From assembly GCA_027475525.1 (NCBI GenBank), contig JAMWFC010000037.1, forward strand, positions 625,419 through 689,418: DNA of 64,000 bases, given 5' to 3'. This DNA is from Macrolepiota albuminosa (taxonomy: Eukaryota; Basidiomycota; Agaricomycetes; Agaricales; Agaricaceae). How positions within the stretch are numbered: position 1 is the first letter of the stretch; every line of letters begins with the position of its first letter. Below, piece by piece: positions 10,089 through 22,835 of the stretch. The notes beneath the pieces were generated by a model. That model was not told where the DNA came from. It worked only from the letters and a program-made list of their open reading frames with translations, and did not search any database. The translations under genes were made by a program, and so were the position numbers.

Positions 10089-12660
10089 ATGACTGGCTCT
10101 CTTGATCCGGATCCTCCATTCCCAGCTGCAGACACAGGTGATCTACCTGCGCATCAAGCTGTGAAGACACAATCGGCGTCAGCATACCAACCCCCACCAA
10201 AGCGGGACGAAAAGGTTCCTCGCGATGTCAGTGCGAGCTTTGGAATGCTGGGTGGGCTATCTGTATCACGGATGATGTCCATTGTACGACCTGGTAGTAA
10301 ACCAGGAGAGAGATCCGCGGTCTCAGGAGTGTCGCTGCCAGCGAGCCAAATGCCTTCATTGATGTATCCGGTATTGCCCGAGAGCTCGTCAGCTCATTCT
10401 GAGGGTCAACCGAATATTATCCAGTACTCGGAAATGGTACAAGGCAGCGTGTTAGCGCATAGTACCCCATTTCGGACTGCACCTACTGAATGGCATTTGG
10501 AATATGTGGCCGATGTGGCTACTGAGCCGGGACTGTCGTCACTGACAACACAAGGACAGGTGCAAGGACCAGCAATAGTGGTCAGTAGGAAGGACAACAA
10601 GGTCATAAGATTGGAAAAGGCGTCAACAGCGCCTGGAATTCCAGAGTTGCACAGGCAGGCCGGCAAACAGCCACAAGTGAGGCATGACGGCCTCAGGAGA
10701 GTTATGGACTTAGAGTCCGAGTTGGAGTCCTCAGATGATGAGAAAAGCAAAAGGTCGCATTCGACCTTGTGTATCCAGTTACAGCTGGTGTTGGACCGAT
10801 ATCTGTCGGTCGCGAAGGAATCGACGTGAAAGCGTCTGCAGCTTTATGTAGTAAAGCACTTACAGTTGCTGGCTGCTAGGAGCCACGATGTACCCCGTGC
10901 AGATTTGAATAAATATATCAAATTATTTGTGCATATCTTCAAACTCGAAGTGGTGGAATACCTTAAGCGCAAAGCAGCACGAGGGTCAGCAGTCTCCATG
11001 GCCACTCTGGCCGACTCAGTAGAATGTGAGATGAGTGTGCGCCGATGAGCGTCATTAATCACGGACACGATGGAGTTGCTCAATGCACCTTGTCAGGCTA
11101 ATGAGTCTCAGCAAGACTATGTTCGGCGTCAGAATGCTGCAAACCGTCAACGCATAGTTAGCAGAGTGCCTCAGCAGGCATTGTCTGAGGTAGAGACTGT
11201 GACGACAACTCCGGCCGAGCCAGAGGCAATACTTGCAGTGCAGGAGGTTAAGACACCTCAAAAGCAAGTTACTATTAAGGAAGAGATGGACAAAGTCCAC
11301 ATTCTGGGTGAACAAACGCAACCACAACACATAGTGTGACGTGTCCACCTAGTGGACAACTGGAATGAACGTGTCAATTACCAGAGAATATGCAACCAGG
11401 ACTTGTGCGATCATGGTGAGTTGTTAATTGACGACCAGGGGGTAGTCTTTGAAGGGCGTGAGGGTGTAACGCCTGTCAATGAGATGCAGCGACAATTTGC
11501 GGCTCGAACTGCTGAACTGGACAGAAATCCGGGTGGTAGTGATAATAGTAGTGACCACTACAAGCGGAGGGAGCCACTTCATCGCAATAACGACGGTGGA
11601 GGGCGTGATCATAGGAATGACGATTGGGACAATAATAATTGTCGTGATAGTGGCAGGAGGGCTGGTGGAGTACCAGTAGAGCCACAAGTGGAGCAACAGC
11701 CCACCCCACGGCCAGAACGAATGGCCAATGAACACCTGTTTCACAGTCCCCAGGCATTTTCGATGCCCGCACCTCATGAATTGTGTGAAACTACGCCGGG
11801 AATGAATGAAGCGGTCAGGATCCATATGGATCATATGCATGACCATCTCACCCATCTGGTGGATGACTTCCTTGGAGTCAGGTTTAAATTCCCTGCTGGG
11901 GTAAGTCCCCGTAAGTCCGATGGTAAGCACATACGTGCGTACGCCGAAGGACATAGGTTCTCCCAACTGGAGGATTGGGCCATGGACGTTTGCTACCACC
12001 TAGCAGCCTGCTGCTATGGTGGGGACGACATGGACCAGGAAAGGATATTCATGCTACACGAATTTATGGAGGGAGAGGCTCAGAATTGGTTCCGTCGCCA
12101 TGTCCTCCACATTAATTGCGACAAATCGCATTGGACATTTAAAGAGGTCCTGATAGGACTGTATAATCGGTTCGTCAACGCTGCTACGATGCAGGAAGCT
12201 CGTGATGCCTTCAGAAAGGCGGTGTATGACACTAAGACTGGCGTCCAGACCTTTTATGATGACCTGGTGGGTCATGCACAGAATATGGCCATCTATCCAG
12301 ACAAATACACTATCTGTGAGACATTCCTGGACAGAATACCTGCAGACATGGAGGAGGGCGTTAATACATGACAATAATTTGTCTTCGGAGGTCAATACTG
12401 TGACCAAATTCTTGGTGTATGCCATCTGTTATGAGCAGTCGACATGGACTGCAAACCATTATGAGCAGCATAGTTCACGCCGAGGAACAGTGAACCGTCA
12501 GGCAGTGAAGGTGGGAACCTTCCTGGCCAAACAGATAGATATGGAGAACAATCGCAATCCACGATTCGTTGTCCACAAGTCAAGCCCTGGAGGCCAATGG
12601 CCTCGATTGAAGCCTGCTGGACAATTGCCAGTGAAGGATAGTTGACCCTTTTCGGGTCAA
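10089..12660 (+). pseudogene. Gypsy-A gag
   Basis: The frame begins at ATG 10089 (MTGSLDPDPPFPAADTGD) and can be read with TGA stops at about 10827, 11046 and 11336. The capsid-like core lies at about 11840-12370 (FSQLEDWAMDVCYHLAAC; GEAQNWFRRHVL; FKEVLIGLYNRFV). A one-base shift near 12360 moves it to the protease/RT frame, where NTVTKFLVYAICYEQS continues. It has a low-complexity Asp/Asn/Arg region at 11530-11680. It packages element RNA in intact relatives. Confidence 0.75.
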
Positions 12661-12669
12661 AACCAAGTA

Positions 12670-13836
12670 GTGGCAAAAGGGGTAGTAGCGCCTGCGGCGC
12701 GGATGGCAAGTAAACCTGCTGGGGGCCTTGGAGTGGCCCAGAGAAGGACTGCCAGAGACCCTTCAGTGTGCTACAATTGTGGCAGGAGCGGGCATTTCTC
12801 TAAGGAGTGTCCCGCCCCTCCTAAGGCAGACATCCGAGCGGCCCATACAGCTGCGGCACCTAGTGATGTCATCAGTGACAACGAGGACGACAAGATCGTC
12901 GAAGAAGTGGAGGAAGAACCGCAGGCTAAGGCTGACGGGTCGGAAGTGGATGACACTGAGAGCATCCAGATTGATGGCGACAAATATGTCGCAGTGGATG
13001 TGTACGACAGCGACTACTATGCTTGTGATGACGAGGAGAAACACCTGTTTGCACTGACGGAGTGCCATGGGGATCAGCACGTCTGAATAAGACGCGTAAC
13101 CCTGCAGAAGGCAACAAATAAGTTGCAGCGGCCATGCTATACTCCTGAAGAGAAGGAGTGCTTGGTCACATATGTTGATGTCAATGGACATCTGGCCTGG
13201 ACGTTGTGGGACTCAGGGAGTACCACTACGGGCATTACACCCCAGTTTGCTCACGTCAACGTGATTCGCGTTCATGAACTGGAGGAGCCATTGATGCTCC
13301 AGCTGGGGACTGTAGGGAGTTGCGCTATGGTGCAGTTTGGCACGGAAGTGAGAATAAAGATGTCAGGAATGTTGACAAAAGAATATGTGGATATAGCAAA
13401 TTTTGATCGCTACGACATGATTATCAGTACGCCGTTTATGCATAAGAACAAGGTGTCGCTGGATTTTGTGAACGACATGGTCGTTGTGAATGGTACGCCT
13501 TTGAAGGTGGAGAAAGTCGTGTTGAACGACACAGATGGTTGTTTAAGGCGCTATCGCACAACTGAAAAGTGGCGTGATGAACGCAACTGACTAGATGGTC
13601 GCAGGAGAGTGACTGTGCAGGAGGTGGAGGACGAACAAGTCCCACTGAAAAGCCTGCCGGCAGACTCGCCGGCTATACTAATGTCTGAGGAAGAGTTTCA
13701 AGGAACTCTGGAGAAGGGGAATCACCCGGATGTGAGTGGGTGTACCAATGGAAAGCCTAAACAGACTGTACAGTGCAAAAATGAGCGTGGTAGACGCATG
13801 GTGGAGTTGCTGGAATGCCAGCCGACTAGCTCTTGA
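12670..13836 (+). pseudogene. Gypsy-A zinc knuckle and aspartic protease
   Basis: The CCHC zinc knuckle CYNCGRSGHFSKEC lies at 12769-12810, then an acidic linker. The retropepsin begins near 13190 (WTLWDSGSTTTGI, catalytic DSG) and contains YDMIISTPFMHKNKVSLDF, matching the conserved 'ILGxPFL' end of the fold. TGA stops interrupt at 13084, 13588 and 13834, all in one frame that runs on into the RT. Confidence 0.82.
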
Positions 13837-14079
13837 GTGAAGGTTGAGGATCTCGTCAAGGACAAGGTATACAGTACGATGGGAACTGTGGGTAGCACTA
13901 GGTCGCTAATGGATCGACCAGTGCCTTGGCCAGGAGTGCAATGGGCGTATGACCCACGAATGCCACGGGAGTGGAATGAGTTGGTAGCATCAATGGTGAC
14001 GCAGGCTATGGGAAGTGGGCAGGTGACCCAGACGGGAGAAGTGTACCGTCACCCATGAGAGGACAAGATTTCTGAAACA

Positions 14080-15710
14080 TTGGATATCATATTTGACAGA
14101 TTTTTGCTGAAAGCAAGAAGCGTGCAGTCGTTGGCGAGTACGACGAGGAAACACCCAGTTGTACGGTTGAATCCAGGAGATCTCACAGAGGAGCATGTAT
14201 GTGCCTTACGGGAGCAATTTGAACCAAAGGTTCAACCGCGTATAGCACACGTAGCCAAAGAAAAAGGTAAGGCTGTGAGCCTTACAGAGGATGATATTCC
14301 TCGATTGCACCAGCAATGGCAACTGGAGTTTGCTGATATTGTCAATGGAACAAAGGAAGAGCTTCCTCCGTGGTGGGAGGTTAATCATGAGATTAACCTC
14401 ATTGACAATAACAAGCAGTACAAATATCATTTGCCTCGCTGCCCGCGAGCACTACAGGATCAACTTCGTGAAAAGACGAATAGATACATAAACGCAAAGT
14501 GGTGGGAACCACGACCAGCGGTGCAAGCTGCACCATTACTTTGTATTCCCAAGAAGGATGGAACATTAAGGACTGCATTGGATGCGCAACAGCGCAATGA
14601 TAATACAGTCAAGGATGTGACACCTCTTCCAGATCAGGAAGTAATACGAGAAGATGTCACGACAGCAAAGTATAGGTTGAAAATCGACCTCACAGACGCA
14701 TACGAACAGGTTCACATCTGCGAAGAGGATATACCGAAGACACTGTTCTTGTCCCTGATGGGGACGTTTGTGAGTAACATCATGCAGATTGGTGATTGTA
14801 ATGCACCGGCAACATTTCAGAGGTTAATGACCTCAATCTTCCGAGATGTAATCGGGAAGTTCATGCACATCTATTTAGACGATATATTCATATTTTTGGA
14901 CTCCATTGAGGAGCATGAGCAGCACCTACGAGTCGTATTTGAATGGCTACAGAAGGCCAGTCTCTATCTCAAATGGAAGAAGTGCGAGTTGTACGCAACG
15001 AGTATAGATTGTCTTGGTCACGTCATTGACGAGAAGGGCATTCATTCAGATATGGATAAGCTCGACCGAATCCAAGAGTGGCATACTCCACGCACATATA
15101 ATGATATCCAACAATTTGTCAGACTGGTGAACTATATTGGCAACTTCTTGCCAGACATCACTGCATACACCGGGCCACTTATGGCCATGACCCAGAATTC
15201 ATTGGAGACCACTGCATCAGCGGTGTTTTGAGATGATTAAGCGCATATGCGCAAAAACGCCAGTCATCCAGCCAATTGACCCACGCATCGATGAGCCCAT
15301 CTGGCTCATTTGCGATGCGTCAAAGACTGGGGTTGGGGCCATGTTTGGCCAGGGTAAAACATGGCAGACTTGCCGACCAGCGGGATTTATGTCCTGTAAA
15401 TTCACTGCTGCTCAGCAGAATTATGCTGTGCACGAGTTAGAAACACTCGCCATCCTGGAAGCCCTCCTAAAATGGGAGGATAAACTGATGGGATATAAGA
15501 TCCACATTATTACGGATCACAAAGCACTAGAGTTCTTCAAGACTCAGGTGCACCTGTCTCTGCAACAACGTCGCTGGATTGACTACATGTCGCGGTACCA
15601 GTTTGACATCACCTATGTAAAAGGTGAATTGAACAAAGTCGCAGATTGCCTGTCTCAATATTTCGAGAGTGATACTCGAGATGACGTCCATGATGCAAAG
15701 GTGAATTGAA
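14080..15710 (+). pseudogene. Gypsy-A reverse transcriptase and RNase H
   Basis: RT: HEINLIDNNKQYKYHLPRCP, LCIPKKDGTLRTALDAQQRN, LKIDLTDAYEQVH, and the intact catalytic IYLDDIFIF near 14870. It is open from 14080 to 15231. A one-base gain in a T run at about 15228 shifts the RNase H to another frame (LICDASKTGVGAMFGQ, ELETLAILEAL, HIITDHKALEFF, ELNKVADCLSQYF). A 77-bp tandem duplication at 15623 returns the reading to the original frame. The RT is closely related to that of Gypsy-C in this window. Confidence 0.88.
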
Positions 15711-15776
15711 CAAAGTCGCAGATTGCCTGTCTCAATATTTCGAGAGTGATACTCGAGATGACGTCCATGATGCGCA
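15623..15776. repeat. 77-bp tandem duplication at the end of Gypsy-A RNase H
   Basis: Two direct copies with a period of 77 bp (15623-15699 and 15700-15776, last bases diverging). The unit encodes ELNKVADCLSQYFESDTRD. 77 is not a multiple of three, so it shifts the frame and cancels the upstream one-base shift near 15228. Confidence 0.9.
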
Positions 15777-17538
15777 TGACTATGTCCAGGCGGACAAACG
15801 TATTGACCCAGAGGGTGAAGATTTGCCTCTGCATCGGTTCCACAAAATCAGGGAACATAGGGTCGAGCTACGTGCCATGCGAGCGCAGGAAACACGTCGC
15901 AGTAAGCGACTGCACAAACAGCAAGAGACTCGCGATATTGAAGCCCAGGTGCTAGTGGAGCATGAGGCCCCTCAGCCAAGTGAAGAGACGAGGCAAGGGG
16001 TGCCTATGAGAGGTACCGATATGACACTCCAGCAAGCGCTGGAGTCACAGGACCATATGCCTGCACCGGCTGACTTAGGCAATGCGCAATTCCGCACACA
16101 TATCCAGCAAGGATATAAGGATGATAATCTCTTCTTAGAGATTATGAGCAATATCCAAGCGCATCCACGCTTCAAGGTGGAGCAGCAGCTCGTCTATCTT
16201 ACCAGACCCACAGGGTCCAAAGTCATCTGCATTCCCTGGGAGAGGTCGTTGATTACGACTATCCTGGACCAGGCCCATAGAGTAGTGGGCCACTTTGGAA
16301 CTCAGAAAACGCTGGACTATGTGCGACGCTGGTACTGGTGGCCGCAAATGGCCAAAGAGACGAGCCAATTTTGCTTGACATGCGAGCTATGTCAACAGTC
16401 AAAAGTCTCGACATTGAAGCCACCAGGAAAGCTTCACTCACTACCTATACCGGTCAAACCTTGGGACTTGATCAGGATGGACTTTATAGGTCCGTTCCCC
16501 GAGTTGAAAGGCTTTAACTACCTGTGGGTAGTGATCTGCAGGATGACCAGTATGGTCTATCTCATTCCGGTGAGAACCACCATGACAGCGTCAGACTTGT
16601 CGTGGATCTATCTCAAGGAGATAGTATGCCTCCATGGACTGCCAAGTTCAATTGTAAGCAATCAAGACGCTAAGTTCACTTCCAAATGGTGGAAGGAGTT
16701 GCACAAACTGCTGGGAGCAAAGTTGCTCATGTCAACATCGTTTCATCCGCAAACGGATAGTCAAACTGAATGCGCAAATAGAAATATCACGCAAATCCTG
16801 TGAGCATTTGTATGTCCTGATCAGAAGGACTGGGTGGATAGATGTCTCCTTGTGAAATTTGCGATAAACACGAGTATATCAGAAACTACCGGGTATTCAC
16901 CCTTTGAACTTAACAATGGCTACATGCCATCCATGATGCATGAACTTCGTACGGACGAAGTTATTCATGTGGGAGTAAAGCAGTTTGCATGCAATGCGCT
17001 GAGGAACCTGGCAGATGCCCATGACGTGATTATAGAATCGCATGTATGGCAGACCAAACATGCGAATAATCGCAGACGTGATGAGCCGGACATCGAGAAA
17101 GGGAGCCTAGTGTACCTTTCAACGAAGAACTTGAACCTGCCGAAAGGCAGGGCGAGTAAGTTGTGTCCGAAGTGGATTGGACCATATAAGGTCCTTGAGG
17201 TGGAGCCGAGCACGTCTAACTACGTGCTGGAACTACCCAAGGCGCTGCAAGCGTGCAGGATAGTGCCCAAGTTTCACGTGTCACTATTGTGACCGTATAT
17301 GGCCAGTAGTGATGCGCTATTTCCTAATCGCGCAACTCTGGAGCTGTATGACTTTGGAACTGGCAATGACCAGGAGTGGTTCGTAGATGACCTCATAGAT
17401 CATCGGTGGACGAAGGGAAGCCTCAAATTTGAGGTAAGGTGGAGCTTAGGTGATACTACCTGGGAACCACTAGTGAACTGCAAGGACCTTGCAGCAACGG
17501 ATAGGTACCTAGAGTTGCAGGGCATGAAATGCCCTTAA
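15706..17538 (+). pseudogene. Gypsy-A integrase with chromodomain
   Basis: Zinc-binding His/Cys arm: HRVVGHFGTQKTLDYVRRWY and CLTCELCQQSK. Catalytic core: LIRMDFIGPFPELKG (first Asp), VSNQDAKFTSKWWKEL (second Asp) and the Glu in SQTECANRN. TGA stops fall at 16801, where relatives have the conserved Arg of 'MLR', and at 17290. After the C-terminal SH3-like part (KWIGPYKVLEVE) a chromodomain follows at 17370-17500 (VDDLIDHRW...EVRWSLGDTTWEPL), which in related elements guides insertion to particular chromatin. It ends with TAA at 17536. Confidence 0.86.
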
Positions 17539-17787
17539 CAGCTAGCGAAACGCGCATAATGCGCATGGGGTGGTGGAATGTGGACAAAGTCCACTTTGAT
17601 AGCTGGTGAATAACTGGATGGCCACTAATTGTGGCTGATGATTGCAATTGTTTACATGATTATGATCGCCGGTGAGAGGCCGGGTGGCATGTATTTGTGG
17701 TTGTTTACACCACTAGCGGAGTTGGGAGATTGTTTTTTTTCTCTCTTTTCCCAGCCCCAATACACGTAGCACACGTGTCGTATTGTA

Positions 17788-20660
17788 ATGGCCTATTGGG
17801 GGCTGCAGGAGAGTGATAAGAGCCAGCAAGGCTCTAGTGGAGGGGGGAGACCCCCGAATATACAAAAACATGACTATATTAATCAGTACCAGAGGCAGCC
17901 GCCATATCCGGCGGCAAGCCAGTTTCAGTCAGCGGTGGCCTATCCAGGCCGTGATGAGCCGCTTCCATACCAGACACCCCTCCACTCGCAAGAGATGGAG
18001 GTCGATGACGAAGGGCGCTATGGGCACCTGGAGGACAGCACGTGCCACGAGCGCTACTACCAGGAACCGTCGTCACGTCCAACTGCGTCGTATCCGATGT
18101 ATGCAGGTGTGGTGACGGGGCCGCCGTCAGTACCATGGGCACACTGGCCCATGGAAGAGTCATATGGGGAGCCTGCGCCACAAGCACAGAGTGTAGCTGG
18201 GTCAGACGTGCTGTTGGGCAGACTGGAAGCAGCGGGACAACCAGTCCCTGCAACTGCGTTCTTCCTGCAGGACAGTTTGGCCGTGATGGTGATGGAAGGG
18301 TTGCTCGACCAGATCAAGCTGATGAAGAGGCAGCACTGGAGCAGATTGAACACATATCTAAGTGCAAAATCGCCACAGGTGAGGAATCGACTGCTGAGGT
18401 CAAGAGGGCTAAATATCAGCCCAGTCAACCGGTCGACCCTCCACGAGCAAGGATGCCGTCGGAAGTGCAATTCGCATGCCATGAGCAGTCTGCTCAGCCT
18501 GTGGCTTCGTCATTGCGGTTACTCAAGTCGGGCCCTCAGGCCTCCTCAGAGTCGCTGGCTGCCGTCAGTGAACCCTTGGCAGGTCTGTCCCTGGGTCAGC
18601 AGGAATTCGCATCATCCCGGGCCCCACCTAGGGGGCCCAAAACCGTTGCTGTGGCACCAAGAGCGCCCGTTACTGTCACTCCTCATGCTGAGCCTGGAGG
18701 GAGAACTCTGGCGTGAAATGCGCCTGCCCCTCTGGTGGCTCAGCCACAACCAGAATCGTCCGCCCTGACCAAGTCGGGGCTGTCTCGTCAGCGCCACGGC
18801 CGCAAGCTGCCTCTCGATACCTCCAAATTGGAGATCATACTCTTTCCTGCTGGCATTCCCACACGAGCAGGAGAAGTCCAGATGTTATTCATGCTGCCGG
18901 TGTTTGTATCGGCCCCACCAGAGAAGTACCCTGTGGTTGTATTGACCCCAGACCTCCGCACGCCGGAGCAGTACGATGGTCTGGTGGCAACCACAAGAGG
19001 GAAGACCGTGCCTGAAAAAGGCAAAGCAGCAGTACCATCCTTGTCTGACAAGAGCAACTATGGAGAGTCAAGCTCGGAGCAGGAGGAGGAGGGGGAGGAG
19101 GGGGAATTGGCCACGGACCGGTTCCAATGAGTATTGTGCAATAAGCGCATTGCAAGGAAGAAGGCGATTCGCGCCAAAGAGCTACAGGCCCAGAAGTATA
19201 GGGCCGAGGATGAATTCTCGGGAAGGATCCCCGATGGCTTGGGGGTGAAAGTGTGGGGGCCGCTCGATATTGAGCGAATGAATTCGTGCTTTAGAGGAGC
19301 ACTCAGCCATTGCACCTATTATTCGTATGCCACAAATCTGGTGCTGATGGGAGCTGATGCCAATAGAGCGGCGTCATATGAGTTTTCCTCTCGCCATTGT
19401 GCTCACATCCCGGGCACAATTGTGTATAAGCATGCTCTGCACAGCCTTCCCCGCACTCCGTTAGAGCTGGACCGGCTCTATAAGTATTATATAAATGTAC
19501 ACGTCCCGTGTCGTGACAGAATTGTCGCATACATGTTGATCACAGAGCTCCAGATGTTCGCGCAGTGGACAGTTGAGGCTCTGCATGATCGAACCATGCA
19601 GCTCCTGATGAAGGAGCCTCAGTACCAGGACCTCGTCAACCCGATGCAGGGACCTGAAGACCTCGCTCTTGTCAAGCAACGACACATTCTGGGGCGCTTT
19701 TTGCGCACAAAAGACGATGGCACCACAGTGTTGCACGTAATGTGCGCTCAGGATCCAGCCACCCCGTTCGACCTTGACCAGCTGGTGCAGTATGCGCTGG
19801 TCTTTGGCCAACCCGGGTTGGAAAATACCTATCAAGGTATCGCCGTGGATTATGCTTATTGCATGCACTGGCGGACCCTCTCCGGGTTCACCTTATGTCG
19901 AGCTCTGTGCGCTAACAGCGCAGCCAAGCCGGTGATTGTGCGGCACATGACCCTCATCGTGGCCTGTCCAGGGCTTTATCGAGAGGCAATTGCCTCGTAT
20001 GACACCATGTTTCCCGAGCAGCCATTTGAGCCCCAACGTGGGCCGCAGCTCAAAATTCACCAAGTTCACATGCCCGATGACCATGCACGGAACTTCTCCA
20101 ACGACGACGCGTTACGCATCCTTCTACACAACCGGATTCCGCTGGAATGGTTGGACCACACGTACACGTATGGCGTAGTCTCCCTGGAACAGCAGTTCCA
20201 TTCCCCCACGATGTCAATGGACATCTTTAAACAGGTTGATGATGAGCGCATGGAGCGCCTCTCCAAGTATGGCACCCCTGCCGCAATCCCACAATGGGAT
20301 GGATGGCGGAAGATGACTGAAGACGATCACTATCGTCTTATGTTCAAGCATTACGAGGAGAGCAAGCTCCCGGAAAACCCTGAGGCCAACGGCCTCTATT
20401 ATTTGATTGGCATGGACCCGAATTGGGTCAATCTCCTAAAACGCACGGCAGTGCATGGTACGCTACCCACCATTGCTTCGGCGATTAACGTCGCACTAAC
20501 AGAGCCTATGGTGGTAGACACGCCTGCAGTCGAGGGGCCTATAACCCCACCGAGGACGGAATCGGTGCCTCCTCCTCCCGCAATTAACGTCGCAATGGAG
20601 GAGGAGTCAATGGTGACTGAGATGGGTGTGGTTGTGGGAGCATCGTCATCCGGGTCCTAG
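17788..20660 (+). pseudogene. Gypsy-A accessory ORF of unknown function
   Basis: A long sense-strand ORF sits between the chromodomain and the 3' LTR, the place of env in some Gypsy elements. The first part (17788 to about 18290) is Pro/Gln/Tyr-rich. A frameshift near 18290 leads to an acidic helical stretch (DEEAALEQIEHISKCK). After TGA at 18714 and 19128 a well-kept region of about 510 codons runs to TAG at 20658, starting with a basic helix (KRIARKKAIRAKELQAQKY). It has no signal peptide and no transmembrane segment, so it is not an envelope protein. I recognise no domain. The conserved-looking globular part has many aromatic and His residues (SHCTYYSYATNLVL; HWRTLSGFTLCRALC). Confidence 0.7.
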
Positions 20661-21026
20661 ACCCATGTTAAAATTTTGTTGTGTAGGTACTTCTGAGTCA
20701 TTCACTCGAACCATTTCAGCTGATACACACTCCAGAGTCGCGTGTAGATACAGCCGACCCAGAGGCGGGGTCACTATTATTTCTTGTTTTTTCTATTTTA
20801 GTATAAACATATTTTACCCAGCATCTACTGCTGGCGCAACATGCGCCCTTGTCTGATAAGGACTGAATTCCAGTGTGTCTAGATGACGCATCTACGCTGC
20901 GAACAACTGCTAACGTTTGGCAGCCACGCAATACGCATGTATTCATTGAGAGTTTGCACTATCGTGCATCCTACATCTTGCTCCAACTTCCTCCCTAAGA
21001 CCGAGTATTTGGTCTCATTGGGGGTA

Positions 21027-21199
21027 TGTAACAGAGTCATACGTAGTATTAGCATCAACGACGCTATAATTCTCCAGTAGAGTATTACATAAGCCAACAT
21101 CTTGTTTTCACTCTACGTACTAGTCAAATCTGATACTGCGGTCTGATTTAGCACTGTGTGATACACACAAGATAGTTCTAACTCATAACTCAGGTTACA
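21027..21199 (+). repeat. Gypsy-A 3' LTR
   Basis: 173 bp, preceded by the G-rich stretch TTGGGGGTA that serves as polypurine tract and followed by GAAGT. Five differences from the 5' LTR. Confidence 0.95.
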
Positions 21200-21660
21200 G
21201 AAGTCTTGCAATGAGAGAGTAGACTGCTTTAAATGTGCCCCACGTGCACGGGAACAGCGAGGAGTCGATATGGCTGTTGATAGATCAGGTGTCTGCATGG
21301 CTGGGTTTGGAGTACGGGAAGGATAAATTCTGGATGAGGCGGAATTTTCCAGGCTTATTTGGCTTGGGAATAATGCTGAGTGGTGAGGTTTGGAATGGCC
21401 CGAGGACTTCTTCCACCTGTTCCTTCGTGAACAGTCCAAGGTAACACCCCTTGGAAAGCTCCTCCCCCACGATCTTATCAAACTCTTGTGCGAGCGTGTC
21501 CACAGACTCTTTGTTCTCCGGGGTGAAGGTGCGCATGATTGGAGGGATGCCGGTGTCGACACCGAACTCCAGATTGTGTGCCAGGTTTGGGAAGAGATCT
21601 GACAGACCGGTTTTTTGGAGCTGTTCCTCTCAGGCCTCACATCTGTAAGGGGAAGCAAAC
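21200..21660 (-). pseudogene. Ngaro-like reverse transcriptase, 5' part
   Basis: It carries the start of the RT domain: KGCYLGLFTKEQVEEVLGPF, SPLSIIPKPNKPGKFRLIQN and SFPYSKPSHADT, followed by a TGA near 21285 and then SLFPCTWGTFKAVYSLIARL up to the Gypsy-A insertion point. It belongs with 8295-9804. Confidence 0.8.
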
Positions 21661-22835
21661 TTAAATTGATTGAGCGAGAGGGCATTTTTGAGCACTGTGA
21701 TCCTTTTTTCTGCATCCTGAGCACTTGTGCTTGTGCTCGTGGGACATAACTTGGCACCCGCATGGCTTCTGCCAGTCTGTGCACAGCTCTTTTCTGTCGG
21801 GATTGATGAGACAGTTGTGTTTGTTTCTCCTGACAAAGGCTTTTTGGCCGTTCCACAAGTCTTGCACTGAGCAGCTCCAAATGTCATGCATATGGCGACC
21901 GAGGCACACCGTGCAGGCTGCATTGGCCGAGTTGGCCAATTTGGTCAAGGAACCTGTGTGGGAAGGAAAAAACTCACTGCCTCTTTTGGTTTTTTGCGCT
22001 CTTGGGGTCTGGTCAGGGGATGGAGACCATTTTCTCTTCCCTTTCTGCGAGCTGGAGGCAGCCAGTACATCGCTCTTGAGCGTGCTCAGTTCTGCACGAT
22101 TAACGCTGGACGAAGAGATTTTGTGAAAATTAGTTTTCACAAGAGTTATGGCATGGGTTATTGTGCATATGCATAAAGCGATGGGCACCAACATAACGCA
22201 TGAGCCCGCAGACGTCCACATTAGGTGTGATTGACGCTGATACAGCGACAGGGACTGAATTGGTGAGATCGGAGCCCCACAGAATAAAGCAAAGGCCAAT
22301 GTGAAGACGTCATATGCTGATTTATAACGTGCGCACGCACAAAGTGCCGCAATTTGTTAAAGCGGATGAGAGTGTCGTCATTATGCATTATGCGATGGGA
22401 GCGCCCGAGAGTGGTGTGTTATGAAGATTTGAGCATGACGTCCAGTAAGAATAGTGTGCCGATTCGGAAGGTGGAATTAAAATCCAGCAACTCGTTAGTT
22501 ACTCCAGGCAAAGAGGTTTGTGGCCGCTTACCTGTGATGAGAGCACTCCTCCTGATGTCGTACACTTGGTCTTTGAGTGTCCTTAACGCACAGTCGTCTA
22601 TTAGGCCAATGTCGAAGATACCGTTGTGAGGCAGGTTCTTGATCTGACGGTGCCACTCACGCCGAACTCGAGCTTGGTACAAGATGAGTACTTTGAGACC
22701 ATCCGTCCCTTCATTCTGCAGTTTGTGATTTGTTAGACGGAAGAAGAAGGTGTGCATCACATCAACCATGCTATTCGGCCACTTTTCCTGGACTATGTGC
22801 TCCAGGAAGTTGGTCGATGCGATGCAAAGTTGGTC
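21661..22835 (-). pseudogene. Ngaro-like gag, C-terminal part with Cys/His-rich end
   Basis: Two stretches in different frames. At 22419-22769 is a helical region (LILYQARVRREWHRQI; LIDDCALRTLKDQVYD) like capsid regions of DIRS-type gag proteins. At 21661-22299 is a Ser/Lys-rich linker with a Cys/His-rich segment ending CSGCRKKDHSAQKC, probably nucleic-acid binding. Frames do not connect without a shift near 22320-22420. Assignment as gag is from position and composition. Confidence 0.5.

Larger units (their letters stand above)
9805..21199 (+). mobile_element. Gypsy-A, chromodomain Ty3/Gypsy retrotransposon with an extra ORF
   Basis: An 11,395-bp element with 173-bp LTRs (9805-9977 and 21027-21199; TGTAAC...GTTACA) and a 5-bp duplication GAAGT on both sides. 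The order is gag, zinc knuckle, protease, RT, RNase H, integrase, chromodomain, then an unidentified ORF of nearly 1000 codons. The LTRs differ at only five sites, all CpG transitions, so it looks young, but about twelve in-frame TGA stops and a few frameshifts inactivate it. It is inserted in the RT of the Ngaro-like element, in opposite orientation. Confidence 0.95.

Noticed and set aside
17788..20660. Envelope gene of Gypsy-A
   Set aside because: No signal peptide, no transmembrane segment and no furin-like site; position alone is not enough.
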